From: Chloroflexota bacterium
GTDB taxonomy: Bacteria; Chloroflexota; Dehalococcoidia; Lucifugimonadales; SAR202-VII-2
Direction: 5' to 3'
DNA length: 64,000 bases
NCBI GenBank assembly: GCA_003228115.1
Contig: QEVV01000001.1
Coordinates: 558,001-622,000, forward strand
Shown here: positions 52,888-62,270 of the stretch, piece by piece
Position numbering within the stretch: the stretch's first letter is position 1
How the letters are laid out: every line of letters starts with the position of its first letter
Made by a program: the position numbers and the translations under genes
The notes under the pieces: generated by a model
What the model saw: the letters and a program-made list of their open reading frames with translations, nothing else
Told to the model about the DNA's origin: nothing
Database searches by the model: none

Positions 52888-53445
52888 ATGGCAGAACAGT
52901 CCACACCGAATCCCATCGAACTCTACGAGGCAGCTTCTCAGCGAGCCAGGCAGGTGATTGCCGGGGTCAAGGAGAGCCAGCTCAGCGACCCCACCCCCTG
53001 CGCCGATTGGAACGTGCAGGCCCTGCGCGATCACCTCGTTGGGGGTCCGAGCCTCGGGTATGGCATGCTGGCCGGGTTGGGCCGTCAACCTGCCCCAGAG
53101 GCCGCAACTCCTCAGGACTCTTACCAGGAAGGCGTCGCTCGCTTTACGGCGGAGGCCAGGAAGGCCGGGGCCCTCGACCAGACGCTAGAGGCAGTGGGAG
53201 GAATGTCCGGCGCCCAATTCATGATGACCCTATTCATGGACACTTTCATACACTCATGGGACCTAGCCAAGGCCACCGGCCAGGACACAAACCTCGACGG
53301 GGGCCTCGCCTCCGTTATTTACGAAGCCTGGCAGCCCAATATGGACGGCCTCCGTGCTTCGGGCCGCGTCGGAGCCGCGGTGCAGGTGCCTGAAGACGCC
53401 AGTGTCCAGGACAAGCTCATCGCGATGATGGGCCGCCAGCCTTAG
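52888..53445 (+). CDS. TIGR03086 / mycothiol-dependent maleylpyruvate isomerase-like (DinB-fold) protein
   Basis: DPTPCADWNVQALRDHLVGG; FIHSWDLAKATGQD. Confidence 0.85.
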   Translation: MAEQSTPNPIELYEAASQRARQVIAGVKESQLSDPTPCADWNVQALRDHLVGGPSLGYGMLAGLGRQPAPEAATPQDSYQEGVARFTAEARKAGALDQTLEAVGGMSGAQFMMTLFMDTFIHSWDLAKATGQDTNLDGGLASVIYEAWQPNMDGLRASGRVGAAVQVPEDASVQDKLIAMMGRQP

Positions 53446-53446
53446 T

Positions 53447-53495
53447 TTTTTCGAACGCGTTCGAAAAAGCGGCCCCGGCGAATGCCGGGGCCGCT
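53447..53495 (+). terminator. 22-bp perfect palindrome (53447-53468) plus GC-rich intrinsic terminator (53468-53495)
   Basis: tttttcgaacgcgttcgaaaaa and agcggccccggc-gaat-gccggggccgct-ttcgtttt. Confidence 0.85.
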
Positions 53496-53521
53496 TTCGT
53501 TTTCCACAAGTCAATCCGAAC

Positions 53522-54205
53522 CTACATCTCCGTTGGCGTTTGCCTTGGGCCATACCCTTGGTAGTACCGGTTGGTGTCAGGCTCATAGCGGCCCTGCAAG
53601 AAACCACCGGACTTCTCGCTGCGGATGATCACCGCAACCGTCCGTTCTTCGCCGCTCTGCTCCGTGTGTATCTGGTGGGGCGGGACTAGGTCTACATCGC
53701 CGGGACCGACCACGAAGCTGCCATCCAACTGGACCTCGGCATAGTCCGGTTTGGAGCCGTCGTCGAGCCGCTTGTAACGTTCGATAGTCTCGGTGCCATC
53801 AAGGACGCCGTAGAGCGTGTAGATATGGGCGTGGTCGTGAATGCGGCCGTGAATGTTGGGCAGCTTGGTTAGTCCGTTGACGGCAAACCCGTAATCGGGG
53901 TCTTCATAAAAGAGCAAGTTCTCAGCCCGCCCGTCCTTGACCACACAGTCGGGCCACTGCTTGGAACTGCGCTGCACCTCCGGATCAGCGAGGAGTTCGC
54001 TGAGGATGGGCGTCAGCTTCTCCCACCGCTTGGCCAAGTCCGGCTCCTGAGCGAATAGCTCTCGCGTCTTGGCCACAAACCTTCCCAATGCTGTCTCCGT
54101 CTTGATGACCATGCCGTCCTCCTTGCCCACGACTGGGCTCACGCCTTTGCCGACCATGTGTTTTGCCAACGATACCTTCATGAACTCGCCGGTACAACCC
54201 GGCAA
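53522..54205 (-). CDS. cupin / cysteine dioxygenase-like protein; start may be 54181
   Basis: GRIHDHAHIYTLYGVLDGTETIERYKR...GDVDLVPPHQIHTEQSG. Confidence 0.72.
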   Translation of the reverse strand: MPGCTGEFMKVSLAKHMVGKGVSPVVGKEDGMVIKTETALGRFVAKTRELFAQEPDLAKRWEKLTPILSELLADPEVQRSSKQWPDCVVKDGRAENLLFYEDPDYGFAVNGLTKLPNIHGRIHDHAHIYTLYGVLDGTETIERYKRLDDGSKPDYAEVQLDGSFVVGPGDVDLVPPHQIHTEQSGEERTVAVIIRSEKSGGFLQGRYEPDTNRYYQGYGPRQTPTEM

Positions 54206-54214
54206 TAACCATGC

Positions 54215-54619
54215 CTACCAAGGATCATACGATCCGAAGTTCCAAATGTGCCCCTCAGGATCACGAGCGAAATAGAGACGGTGGCCGTGGGGTTGGTCGG
54301 CGATCTCGACGGCGATATCAGCTCCTGCAGCCTTCACCTGCCGATAATGGGCGTCAATGTCTTCCACGAAGATGTACGGGACCTGGGTGACCTTGCCGCC
54401 ACTGGGCGTCGACATGAGGCCGCTGACATCGTCGTCACCAGCGGAACGCAACATGATCATGCCGTTTCCCAGGGTGAGTTGGGCGTGGATAATGGCCCCA
54501 CCCTCACCCGGCAACACCACACGCCGCTCGAAGCCGAAGGCCTCGCAAAGCCAATCGATGGCAGCGCCCGCGTCCTTGTAAAAGATCAAAGGGATGATGT
54601 TCCCCTTTGAGTTGGTCAT
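54215..54619 (-). CDS. VOC family protein (glyoxalase-like)
   Basis: NIIPLIFYKDAGAAIDWLCEAFGFERRVV...HRLYFARDPEGHIWNFGSYDPW. Confidence 0.88.
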   Translation of the reverse strand: MTNSKGNIIPLIFYKDAGAAIDWLCEAFGFERRVVLPGEGGAIIHAQLTLGNGMIMLRSAGDDDVSGLMSTPSGGKVTQVPYIFVEDIDAHYRQVKAAGADIAVEIADQPHGHRLYFARDPEGHIWNFGSYDPW

Positions 54620-54650
54620 GTCGTCATTTCCCTCCGTCGACTGTTGTGTC

Positions 54651-56231
54651 TTAGTCCCCAGATGGGATTTCTTTGGCAAGCCTGCGTTCCAGTCTTGAGA
54701 GAAAGACAGTAGCGGAAATGCCGTACGCTCCTGTGATACCTATGGCGAGCAATGCGGCGGTTTCATAGCGAGGTATGGAGGACTGAGACCAGAGGACAAA
54801 TGGGATCATAAATAGCCCTAAGCTCAAGGCGGCCGCCAATACGGTCAAGAGCCACCAAATGTCATCGACCTCCTGGAGGGCTCTCTGACTAAGCACGTAA
54901 GCAGACAACAGAACAGTAATAAAGACGCTAAAAACGAGTAGGCCGACGCTTGCCGCGCCGGTGCCCCCGACTGGAGAACTCAAGACAACAGCACCTGCCC
55001 AGAGAGTTGCGGCAATCAGAGGGTAGATTATTGCTGCGTGGCTGGAGCGCCAGAGACGTCTTGTAACGACAACCCACAGCAATGGGGCCAATCCCAGGGC
55101 GAGGACCACAGGCATCTCTAGGTCTTTGCCCAGCCTGCCGCCATCGTCGAAGCGCCCATACGCGCCAACAGTGACCCATTGATGATCTCCATTCTCAGTA
55201 ATAACGAGGACACCCTGTTGGCTCATAGCGAAAATCGCGTTGCCGGTTTCTCGATGTACGACGCCACCGACTGGTACGGGCTTCATAATGAGATCCAGTT
55301 CGCCTCTCTGCCCAAGCCCGTCCAGGTACAACTGATGCACGTCGCCGTAGATAGGGGTTAGGTCAACTACTTCCGCCCACGTCTCCCCACGATCAATGGA
55401 ACGTTCGATCGCCTGGTGATGCTCAAAGCGAAAGCGGATCTGCGGATCGAGCGGATTGATGAGTCTGCCAGCCAAAGAAATGCACCGCCGAATGGGTGCG
55501 GTAGATGTCTCCCGCCATCTAAGACCTCCATCATTGCTAACGTACCTCATCTGTTGGCTCTCCCACCCGTCGTCGTAGCCTTGGCCAACGAACGCGTACA
55601 AATCACCATTGACGGAGGCAAGGCAGGTAATGCCATAGTCCTTAGTGGGATCAGGCTCACTAGACGTGGCCACCGTTGCCAGCACGCCTAAAGCCACAAC
55701 GGTGGGGGCAATGGCCCGCAACATGGGCTGATTGGGGTCCTGCCTCCTCCACACCCACCAACCTATGAGAAGCCCTGGCAACGTGAGAACGTCGGTCCAG
55801 TCCCGCTCCATGGCCACAGTCCAACCGGTGAGTAGGCTCAGGAGGCGGAGGGTAACCCCATGCACAGGATCGACCGTATTGAAGAGGCCATACCAGAGGC
55901 CCACACTGCCGAACGCAAGGAGCGCCACCGTTCGTTCGTGGTGCCGGAACCGCTGGGGCACCAACCAAGCCAGGGGGAGAGCGAAGATGAGGGGGGTGAA
56001 GGCCACCCAGGTGACGTCGCTGAGTTTGCCCGTCCACCATGTCCCCCACAGGTCCTTGAAGACGTGGTCGTTGGCCAGCATCAGCAGGATCACGCCGATG
56101 ATAACCGGGTGTGCTAGGGCTAGCAGCGCTCGCCTAAAGGCTAGGTTTTGCACCAAATCACAATGGGAAAGAGCCGCAGCAGGAGGGGGGTTCTTCGTAG
56201 GGCGTGGATGACATGCCGGAACTATACACAT
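54651..56231 (-). CDS. multi-TM membrane protein with central BNR/sialidase-like repeat region (start uncertain)
   Basis: N-terminal and C-terminal TM clusters flanking YVSNDGGLRWRETS ... ERSIDRGETWAEV. Confidence 0.65.
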   Translation of the reverse strand: MCIVPACHPRPTKNPPPAAALSHCDLVQNLAFRRALLALAHPVIIGVILLMLANDHVFKDLWGTWWTGKLSDVTWVAFTPLIFALPLAWLVPQRFRHHERTVALLAFGSVGLWYGLFNTVDPVHGVTLRLLSLLTGWTVAMERDWTDVLTLPGLLIGWWVWRRQDPNQPMLRAIAPTVVALGVLATVATSSEPDPTKDYGITCLASVNGDLYAFVGQGYDDGWESQQMRYVSNDGGLRWRETSTAPIRRCISLAGRLINPLDPQIRFRFEHHQAIERSIDRGETWAEVVDLTPIYGDVHQLYLDGLGQRGELDLIMKPVPVGGVVHRETGNAIFAMSQQGVLVITENGDHQWVTVGAYGRFDDGGRLGKDLEMPVVLALGLAPLLWVVVTRRLWRSSHAAIIYPLIAATLWAGAVVLSSPVGGTGAASVGLLVFSVFITVLLSAYVLSQRALQEVDDIWWLLTVLAAALSLGLFMIPFVLWSQSSIPRYETAALLAIGITGAYGISATVFLSRLERRLAKEIPSGD

Positions 56232-56303
56232 TCGGCACCGATCGCGCAGGGCTAACGCAAGCTCCTCGGGCAGGCCAAAAGGTCCATGAGCCCCAGGACT
56301 CCG

Positions 56304-57629
56304 CTAGGGCCAAATGCGAAGCGTCCCATCTTCACGCCCCGCAGCGACCGATATCCTGTTGTCGCTGCCCTCCACGGCTGCGAGGTTGGTTGAGAGCCTC
56401 CCGCCGATGGGCAGCCGCCAATCCACTTCTGCGCCCCCTTCCACCCGCTGTATCCCCCAAAGCTCAGCCTGCGACTGATCTGGAGCCAGTAGTTCCACCC
56501 TCCCATCGCCGTCGAAATCGCCTGCCAGCGCCATGTCCAGGTTTCGGGAGCCGATGCGGTGGGTGCTGGCCCCTGCCAGCGTTGCCACGATATCCAGTGA
56601 GCCATTTCTGAGTCGGTAGAACTCCACGATGCCGCCTATGTGAGGCGTCATCACTACTGCCAGTTCAAGCTCACCGGAGGGCCCAAACGGAGCGACCGCC
56701 AACTGATGCCGCCAGCGGCCGCCACGCCCAATGGGTGGACCCTCCGCTACTATCTGGCCAGCCTCGTCGTAAACAACGATCCTCGATCCGACTTCAGCAT
56801 CACTTACTGTAACGACTATCTCCCGAACGCCATCCCCATTAAGGTCAGCCCAGATCGGCGCTATCCCTTCGACAACAGCGTCTGGCTGAATTGGAATCGC
56901 GGTCACTACGCGAACCGCCGGTTGGGTCTCCACCAGAACGATTGAACCGGCCTCAACGCGATCACCCACCACACCGTGAGGGTAGCGAGTGGTGGCGTCG
57001 GCCAAGAGAAGAATGCGGCCCTCGCCATCGGTCAGGAGCCGGGAGTCGGGCAGTGCACGTAGGGCAAGGCGGCCCGTTTCGACTCCACCGGAAGACAGGA
57101 CGAGGTCGCCATCGGCCTCCACGAAGACCAATCCGGCCTCAGAGGGCAGGATCACCGGATGTGTTTGCAGCGACGCTGTGTTAGGCGCAACGACAAGTCT
57201 CAGCCGACCATCAGCGACCCTTAACAAAGGGGGCATCCCTGGAGGCAACGCACTTGGAAGCACGTCAATGGCCACGACCTCCCTACCGGACAATGCGAAT
57301 CCCTGAACCAGACCTTCCTGAGACACAGCCACCCAGACGCTGCCCTCACCCAGGGGGGCACCCACAACCCACGCTGGCTCGCCATTGAGCAGGATATCAA
57401 TCGGTTCAACGTTGGGGAGGGCGCCTTCGCCGTCGACTAGCAGGTTGCCATCTGGGCGGTGGTGGGTAAATCCAAAAACAGCGGCGGATGTATGTTCGTT
57501 GGTCTGTGCCGGGACAGGGGAGGAGGCCTCGCTACAAGAAGCACCGAGAAGTGCCGCGGCCGCAACTAACCCGGTCAGGAAGTACCGAGCGCGGGAGCGC
57601 CTCCTGAGCTCGTTGGGCGGATTCGACAC
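56304..57629 (-). CDS. lipoprotein with FG-GAP/VCBS-type repeats
   Basis: LLGASCSEAS lipobox; IWADLNGDGVREIVVTV; AGDFDGDGRVELLAPD. Confidence 0.75.
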   Translation of the reverse strand: MSNPPNELRRRSRARYFLTGLVAAAALLGASCSEASSPVPAQTNEHTSAAVFGFTHHRPDGNLLVDGEGALPNVEPIDILLNGEPAWVVGAPLGEGSVWVAVSQEGLVQGFALSGREVVAIDVLPSALPPGMPPLLRVADGRLRLVVAPNTASLQTHPVILPSEAGLVFVEADGDLVLSSGGVETGRLALRALPDSRLLTDGEGRILLLADATTRYPHGVVGDRVEAGSIVLVETQPAVRVVTAIPIQPDAVVEGIAPIWADLNGDGVREIVVTVSDAEVGSRIVVYDEAGQIVAEGPPIGRGGRWRHQLAVAPFGPSGELELAVVMTPHIGGIVEFYRLRNGSLDIVATLAGASTHRIGSRNLDMALAGDFDGDGRVELLAPDQSQAELWGIQRVEGGAEVDWRLPIGGRLSTNLAAVEGSDNRISVAAGREDGTLRIWP

Positions 57630-57698
57630 TAGCTTCTCACGCCAAGAATTCCTTCAAAGATACCAAGCAATCCCGTCAGGGACGAGCGCGGGCAAAAA

Positions 57699-57732
57699 CA
57701 ATACGGCCAGCCGTGAAAGGCTGGCCGTATTG
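57699..57732. terminator. strong hairpin, bidirectional terminator-like
   Basis: caatacggccagcc-gtgaaa-ggctggccgtattg. Confidence 0.75.
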
Positions 57733-57891
57733 CAGCAATGGACGTGATATTCCTTATCTGTCAATCAACCGACAGTGCTAATCGGAGTCTTGCCTAGTGG
57801 CTTTCATCTATCGCTAATACATTAAGCTGGCGATGCGTTTGAGCCCGTCGCCTTGCCCTTGCCCCTTGTGCCCGGAGCCTTCTGAATCCGT

Positions 57892-59079
57892 CTAACCCCA
57901 AACCTGAGCAACGGTTTCCATGATGCGCTCCAGCTTGCGCCACTGGTCATCTTGGTCCAGCACAACGGAGAACATTCCGCCAAACCCACATTGCGGGCTG
58001 AGAGCCAACTGATCCAGTGGTATGTATCGGGTGGCCTCATCAATGCGCCGCTTTAGGTCGTCGACGGTTTCCAATTGGGCGCTCTTGGTAGTGACCAGGC
58101 CTAGCACCACGAGCTTGCCCTTGGGTATGAATCGGAGCGGCTCGAATCCACCAGCCCGCTCACTGTCGTATTCCAACAAGAAGCGCTGATGGTCTAGGCC
58201 AGTGAACAGGCGTTCCGCAATGGCATCGTAGAATCCCTCACGATGCCAGCGGGGTACGACCTCGCCCGTTTTGCTATCACGGCCCCTTGGATTTCCCCTG
58301 CAGAGGTGAATGCCGAAGGTCACGTCAGGAAAGCCAGCGATGACAGCATTGTCCGCTCTCATTGAGCGTTCCATGTTCTCGTCCGGGTCCTCTCCCCTAT
58401 CCCGCATCTGCTGCAGAGACCGTGGGTCGATGTAGGAGGTGTACCCTGGAGCGTCGATCTGAACGTAGCGGCAGCCGGCGTCAGCCAACCCACCGACGAT
58501 CTCTCGCTCTATTCCCACAACGTCAGCTAGAAACTCATCCTGGCCAGCGTAGACGGCGGTTGATCTCTCGTAAGCGAACCGCTGGCTGATTCGATCTGGA
58601 CTGACCAACGCCACCTTCACAGGCCGCTCCGCAAGGCTTGCAGCGAATCGGTACTCATCCAACGGCACATTTCGGACCAGACGCAGCCGCTCAACAACGG
58701 GCCGCCTCGTGACGATGGCGGGGCCTGGCGTCTCCATCCCGCTGTTCCTCTGGCCAGTGTTTATATGAGCGTCCTCTTCCTGCTCCATGTAATAGGGAGA
58801 CACATCAGTCGGCACGTCGAAGCCAGACACCGAGTCGGCGAAGCTGTCCTGGAAATTGCGGCGTCTGAATTCTCCGTCAGTGAGCACGGGAAAGTTGAGA
58901 GCCTCCTGCCCTGCGATAACGTCCCGGATCGCTTGGTCTTGGGCCTCGCTTAACTCCTGGTCCGTGGCCTGGCCACGAATGTTATGGGAAAAGGCTTCAC
59001 TCAGCGCAACGGGGGCGGACAAACTCCCCACCTGGTCGGCCCGAATCAGATTCAAATCAGTTGTGTTGGCAGAAGACAT
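57892..59079 (-). CDS. cobalamin-independent methionine synthase (MetE C-terminal domain) family protein
   Basis: RADQVGSLSAPVALSEAF; DGEFRRRNFQDSF; GIHLCRGN; LALSPQCGFGG. Confidence 0.85.
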   Translation of the reverse strand: MSSANTTDLNLIRADQVGSLSAPVALSEAFSHNIRGQATDQELSEAQDQAIRDVIAGQEALNFPVLTDGEFRRRNFQDSFADSVSGFDVPTDVSPYYMEQEEDAHINTGQRNSGMETPGPAIVTRRPVVERLRLVRNVPLDEYRFAASLAERPVKVALVSPDRISQRFAYERSTAVYAGQDEFLADVVGIEREIVGGLADAGCRYVQIDAPGYTSYIDPRSLQQMRDRGEDPDENMERSMRADNAVIAGFPDVTFGIHLCRGNPRGRDSKTGEVVPRWHREGFYDAIAERLFTGLDHQRFLLEYDSERAGGFEPLRFIPKGKLVVLGLVTTKSAQLETVDDLKRRIDEATRYIPLDQLALSPQCGFGGMFSVVLDQDDQWRKLERIMETVAQVWG

Positions 59080-59327
59080 CGCTCTTCCTCAAGACGTAGT
59101 GGATTATGGCTACCGACGGCAACAGCAAGGGCTCAAATCAGTTAAAGAATGGGAGCCGCCGCCAACCTGACTGCGATTGTACCATTCCCTTTCATCAGGG
59201 TCGGCCATTTCCAAGCCCCAACACCGATTTGACCGGTCGGGTCATTAGCAAGTACCGTTCCCAAGTTCTGCATCAAAGAGCTTGCGATTCATCACTGACA
59301 ACACACACTTGTTGGCCGGAGGCACAC

Positions 59328-60437
59328 ATGAAGGCGAGGTTCCCGTTTCTGCTCGTAGCCCTCTCAAGCCTGTTGGTAGCCGCGTTCACTACGGCGTGTG
59401 GGTCATCAGAGCCCACGCCCACGGCCACCCAGGCTTCCCCCCCGCAGCGAGTGCTTGTGATCCATTCCTATAGTGATCGCTTCACATGGACTCGTGACCA
59501 AAACACCGGCATAACCGAGGGACTTAGTCGTGCGGGGTATGCAGCGGGTCAGCAGTACGAGTTGGAAACCTTCTTCATGGACACTCGGCTCACCTACACG
59601 AGCCCCGAGCAGATCAAGCAGCGGGCTGCCGAAGCCCTTGGCATGATTGAGGATCTTGGCCCGGACATTATATTCGTGACCGATGACAACGCCTTGCGTG
59701 ATGTGGCCGTCGCGTACAACGAAGAGCACCCTGAAGCCGCGATTCCAACGGTGTTTTCCGGAATCAACGTGGACCCCAGCATCTACACCCCCATCCAGAG
59801 CCTGGGTCGACCAAGAGAGCCTATAACCGGAGCGCTGGAACGGGTGCCTTACTTTGCGATCTTCGAACTTGGGAAGCGATTATTCCCAGCCGCTTCAAGA
59901 GTCGTGATCCTGGGAGACAACAGCGGCAGCTCACAATCCGTGGCCAACGCTTTCCAGCAGGACTACGCTGATTCGACGGTGAACGCGCCGCTAGAAGTCT
60001 TGGACTTCGTGCTCCTAGCGACCTTTGAAGAGTGGAAGAAGACGGTCCTCGATTACCAGGATGCAGCCGATATCATCGGGATATTGAACTATCACCAATT
60101 GACAGATGAGAACGGCGCCATTGTGACCCCTCGGCAAGTTGTGGACTGGATGGTTGCGAACAATCAGCTACCGGAACTCGGCTTGGTGGCTGAGTGGGCA
60201 GAAGACGGCATCCTCGTATCGGCCGGCAATTCCGGGTACAAGGCCGGAATCTACGCTGGCACGCTGGGGGGACGCATCCTCGGCGGCGAAGACCCCGGCG
60301 CCATACCGATAGCAGACCCGCAGGAAATAGACGCTGCCTACAATTTGGAGCGGGCCAAGACACTAGGGGTAACATTCCCCCCCGAAGAGCTAGCGGCGGC
60401 AGCGGCGGTATACGACACTCTGGGTGGCGGAAACTAG
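59328..60437 (+). CDS. ABC transporter substrate-binding lipoprotein (ABC_sub_bind-like)
   Basis: Signal/lipobox FTTACGSS; VLVIHSYSDRFTWTRDQNTGITEGL; IPTVFSGIN. Confidence 0.8.
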   Translation: MKARFPFLLVALSSLLVAAFTTACGSSEPTPTATQASPPQRVLVIHSYSDRFTWTRDQNTGITEGLSRAGYAAGQQYELETFFMDTRLTYTSPEQIKQRAAEALGMIEDLGPDIIFVTDDNALRDVAVAYNEEHPEAAIPTVFSGINVDPSIYTPIQSLGRPREPITGALERVPYFAIFELGKRLFPAASRVVILGDNSGSSQSVANAFQQDYADSTVNAPLEVLDFVLLATFEEWKKTVLDYQDAADIIGILNYHQLTDENGAIVTPRQVVDWMVANNQLPELGLVAEWAEDGILVSAGNSGYKAGIYAGTLGGRILGGEDPGAIPIADPQEIDAAYNLERAKTLGVTFPPEELAAAAAVYDTLGGGN

Positions 60438-60508
60438 AACGCCGTAGGTTTCGAGGGTACCGGGTTGTGGACCCGCAACAGTCATCCACGGCCCAGGTTA
60501 GGATTGTT

Positions 60509-60585
60509 TGGTAGCGCATACGGGGTTCGAACCCGTGATCTCCGCCTTGAGAGGGCGGTGTCCTTGTCCACTAGACGAATGCGCC
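60509..60585 (-). tRNA. tRNA-Glu(CTC)
   Basis: GGCGCAT acceptor, CCGCC-CTCTCAA-GGCGG anticodon arm, GGTTCGAACCC T-arm, encoded CCA. Confidence 0.94.
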
Positions 60586-60590
60586 ACGTT

Positions 60591-60664
60591 TGGCTGGGGA
60601 TCCTGGGTTCGAACCAGGGCTTGCAGAGTCAGAGTCTGCCGTCCTACCACTGGACCAATCCCCA
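60591..60664 (-). tRNA. tRNA-Gln(CTG)
   Basis: TGGGGAT acceptor, GCAGA-CTCTGAC-TCTGC anticodon arm, TGGTTCGAACCCA T-arm, encoded CCA. Confidence 0.94.
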
Positions 60665-60714
60665 ACGCTGATTTCAATTGTAGCAAGCCTGGGCGTCCCT
60701 GGGAAGAACAGCCC

Positions 60715-61617
60715 CTAGCTATCAAGCTCCTGACCCTCGTCTTCAGCCCCAGCATCCTCGGCGTCTTCCGCCAGTTCTTCAGGCGGGAGTCTGCTGGGCT
60801 TTGGGCTGCATTTCCGAGCCACCGTCATAAAGCCGGTGTGGGCAACCATTCGGTGGTCGGGACGGACGCTGCGGTAGTCGACGTGCCAAGTCCGCTGCAG
60901 CACCTCAAAGGTTTTCATCTGGTCGAACCAAGGATGATCAAGCAGGGCCTCGCCGAGCCTGTGCACTTGAATTGTCGTCGGCACAAAGCAGAGCAAGATT
61001 CCACCCGGCAATAGCGCTTCAGCCGCCGACGACACGAGCGTCCACGGCTCGGGCAGGTCGAGGACTATACGGTCCAACTCGGTCTCTTCGATGCCCTCGT
61101 AGGCATCCTTCAACCGCACCACATGCTGGGGCGTGTTCGGCATGACGGCCCTGATGCTACGAAGCGCCCGGTTGACCACGTCCTGACGCGCTTCATAAGA
61201 AATCAACTGCCCCTTCTCTCCGATCGCACGGAGGAGGGTCAAGGACAGAGCACCCGATCCCATGCCTGCTTCCAGAATCCGAGCTCCCGGGAACGGGTCG
61301 GCCTCCATGAGAATATGTCCCAGGTCCTTGGGGTAGATGATCTGCGTTATCCGCGGAAGATCCACAATGTATTCAGCTAGCGTGGGCCGCAGAACCAGAA
61401 ACATGCGTCCGTTGCCTGAGGCCACTCGAACGCCCTCAGGTTGGCCTATGATGTCGTCATGCGGAACTGCCCCCCGATGAGTATGCAGTGTGCTGCCAGC
61501 AGCGAGGGTTACGACGTAGCGTTTGCCCTTATCATCGGTGGCAACAGCGATGCCCCCGTCTTCGAAAGGGGCCCCGGTTCGGGGGCGGCTTGATGTTTCG
61601 TTTATAAGCATGGCCAT
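60715..61617 (-). CDS. trmI: tRNA (adenine-N1)-methyltransferase
   Basis: AEYIVDLPRITQIIYPKDLGHILMEADPFPGARILEAGMGSGALSLTLLRAIGEKGQLISYE. Confidence 0.9.
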   Translation of the reverse strand: MAMLINETSSRPRTGAPFEDGGIAVATDDKGKRYVVTLAAGSTLHTHRGAVPHDDIIGQPEGVRVASGNGRMFLVLRPTLAEYIVDLPRITQIIYPKDLGHILMEADPFPGARILEAGMGSGALSLTLLRAIGEKGQLISYEARQDVVNRALRSIRAVMPNTPQHVVRLKDAYEGIEETELDRIVLDLPEPWTLVSSAAEALLPGGILLCFVPTTIQVHRLGEALLDHPWFDQMKTFEVLQRTWHVDYRSVRPDHRMVAHTGFMTVARKCSPKPSRLPPEELAEDAEDAGAEDEGQELDS

Positions 61618-61728
61618 TCATTGTACGGGCGGTCGGGGCTGCCGCCAAGCGTAGTACCCTGCGGCAACCGACCGAGAGATCTTATACTTGCGATCAAGAA
61701 TACCCAGTACCCGCGACAGAGGTGAGCC

Positions 61729-62187
61729 ATGTCAGTGAAGGAAAGCCTGAAGGAATTGGGCATCAACATTCCTGAGGTGACCCCACCGATAGCCAACTAC
61801 CTCCCAACCGTCCGAACGGGCAATCTTGTTTTCGTAGCAGGCACGCTGCCGCGGCGCGAGGACGGGAGCTTGATCACAGGGAAGCTGGGGCAGGATCTGA
61901 CTGTTGACCAAGGGTACGAAGCGGCGCGGGTGGCAGCCGTCAACGTTCTAGCCTCGCTTCAGGCTGCGATCGGCGACCTTGAGAAGGTAAAGCAGGTGGT
62001 GCGGCTCTTCTGTCTCATTAACTGTAGAACAGGTTTTACCCAGCACCCGCAGATAGCCAACGGGGCGTCAGACCTCTTCGTGGCGGTATTCGGGGACCGG
62101 GGCCGTCACGTTCGAGCAGCCGTGGGAACGAACAGCCTGCCCAACAACGTAGCGGTGGAGATAGAGGCCGTCGTTGAGGTCGAATAG
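61729..62187 (+). CDS. RidA family protein
   Basis: LPTVRTGNLVFVAGTLPRREDGSLITGKLGQDLTVDQGYEAARVAAVNVLASLQAAIGDL. Confidence 0.9.
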   Translation: MSVKESLKELGINIPEVTPPIANYLPTVRTGNLVFVAGTLPRREDGSLITGKLGQDLTVDQGYEAARVAAVNVLASLQAAIGDLEKVKQVVRLFCLINCRTGFTQHPQIANGASDLFVAVFGDRGRHVRAAVGTNSLPNNVAVEIEAVVEVE

Positions 62188-62206
62188 CTAGTACGCCTCC
62201 CAATTA

Positions 62207-62242
62207 AAAACTGGCGGCATCAGTAGTGATGCCGCCAGTTTT
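62207..62242. terminator. bidirectional terminator between ridA-like and peroxiredoxin genes
   Basis: aaaactggcggcatca-gtag-tgatgccgccagtttt. Confidence 0.92.
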
Positions 62243-62270
62243 CTTTCCTTCACAAATCAGGCCCGCGTAT

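Noticed and set aside
60508-61014. 168-aa plus ORF over the tRNA-Glu/Gln region
   Set aside because: Overlaps two clear tRNAs and the 3' end of trmI on the opposite strand; spurious.
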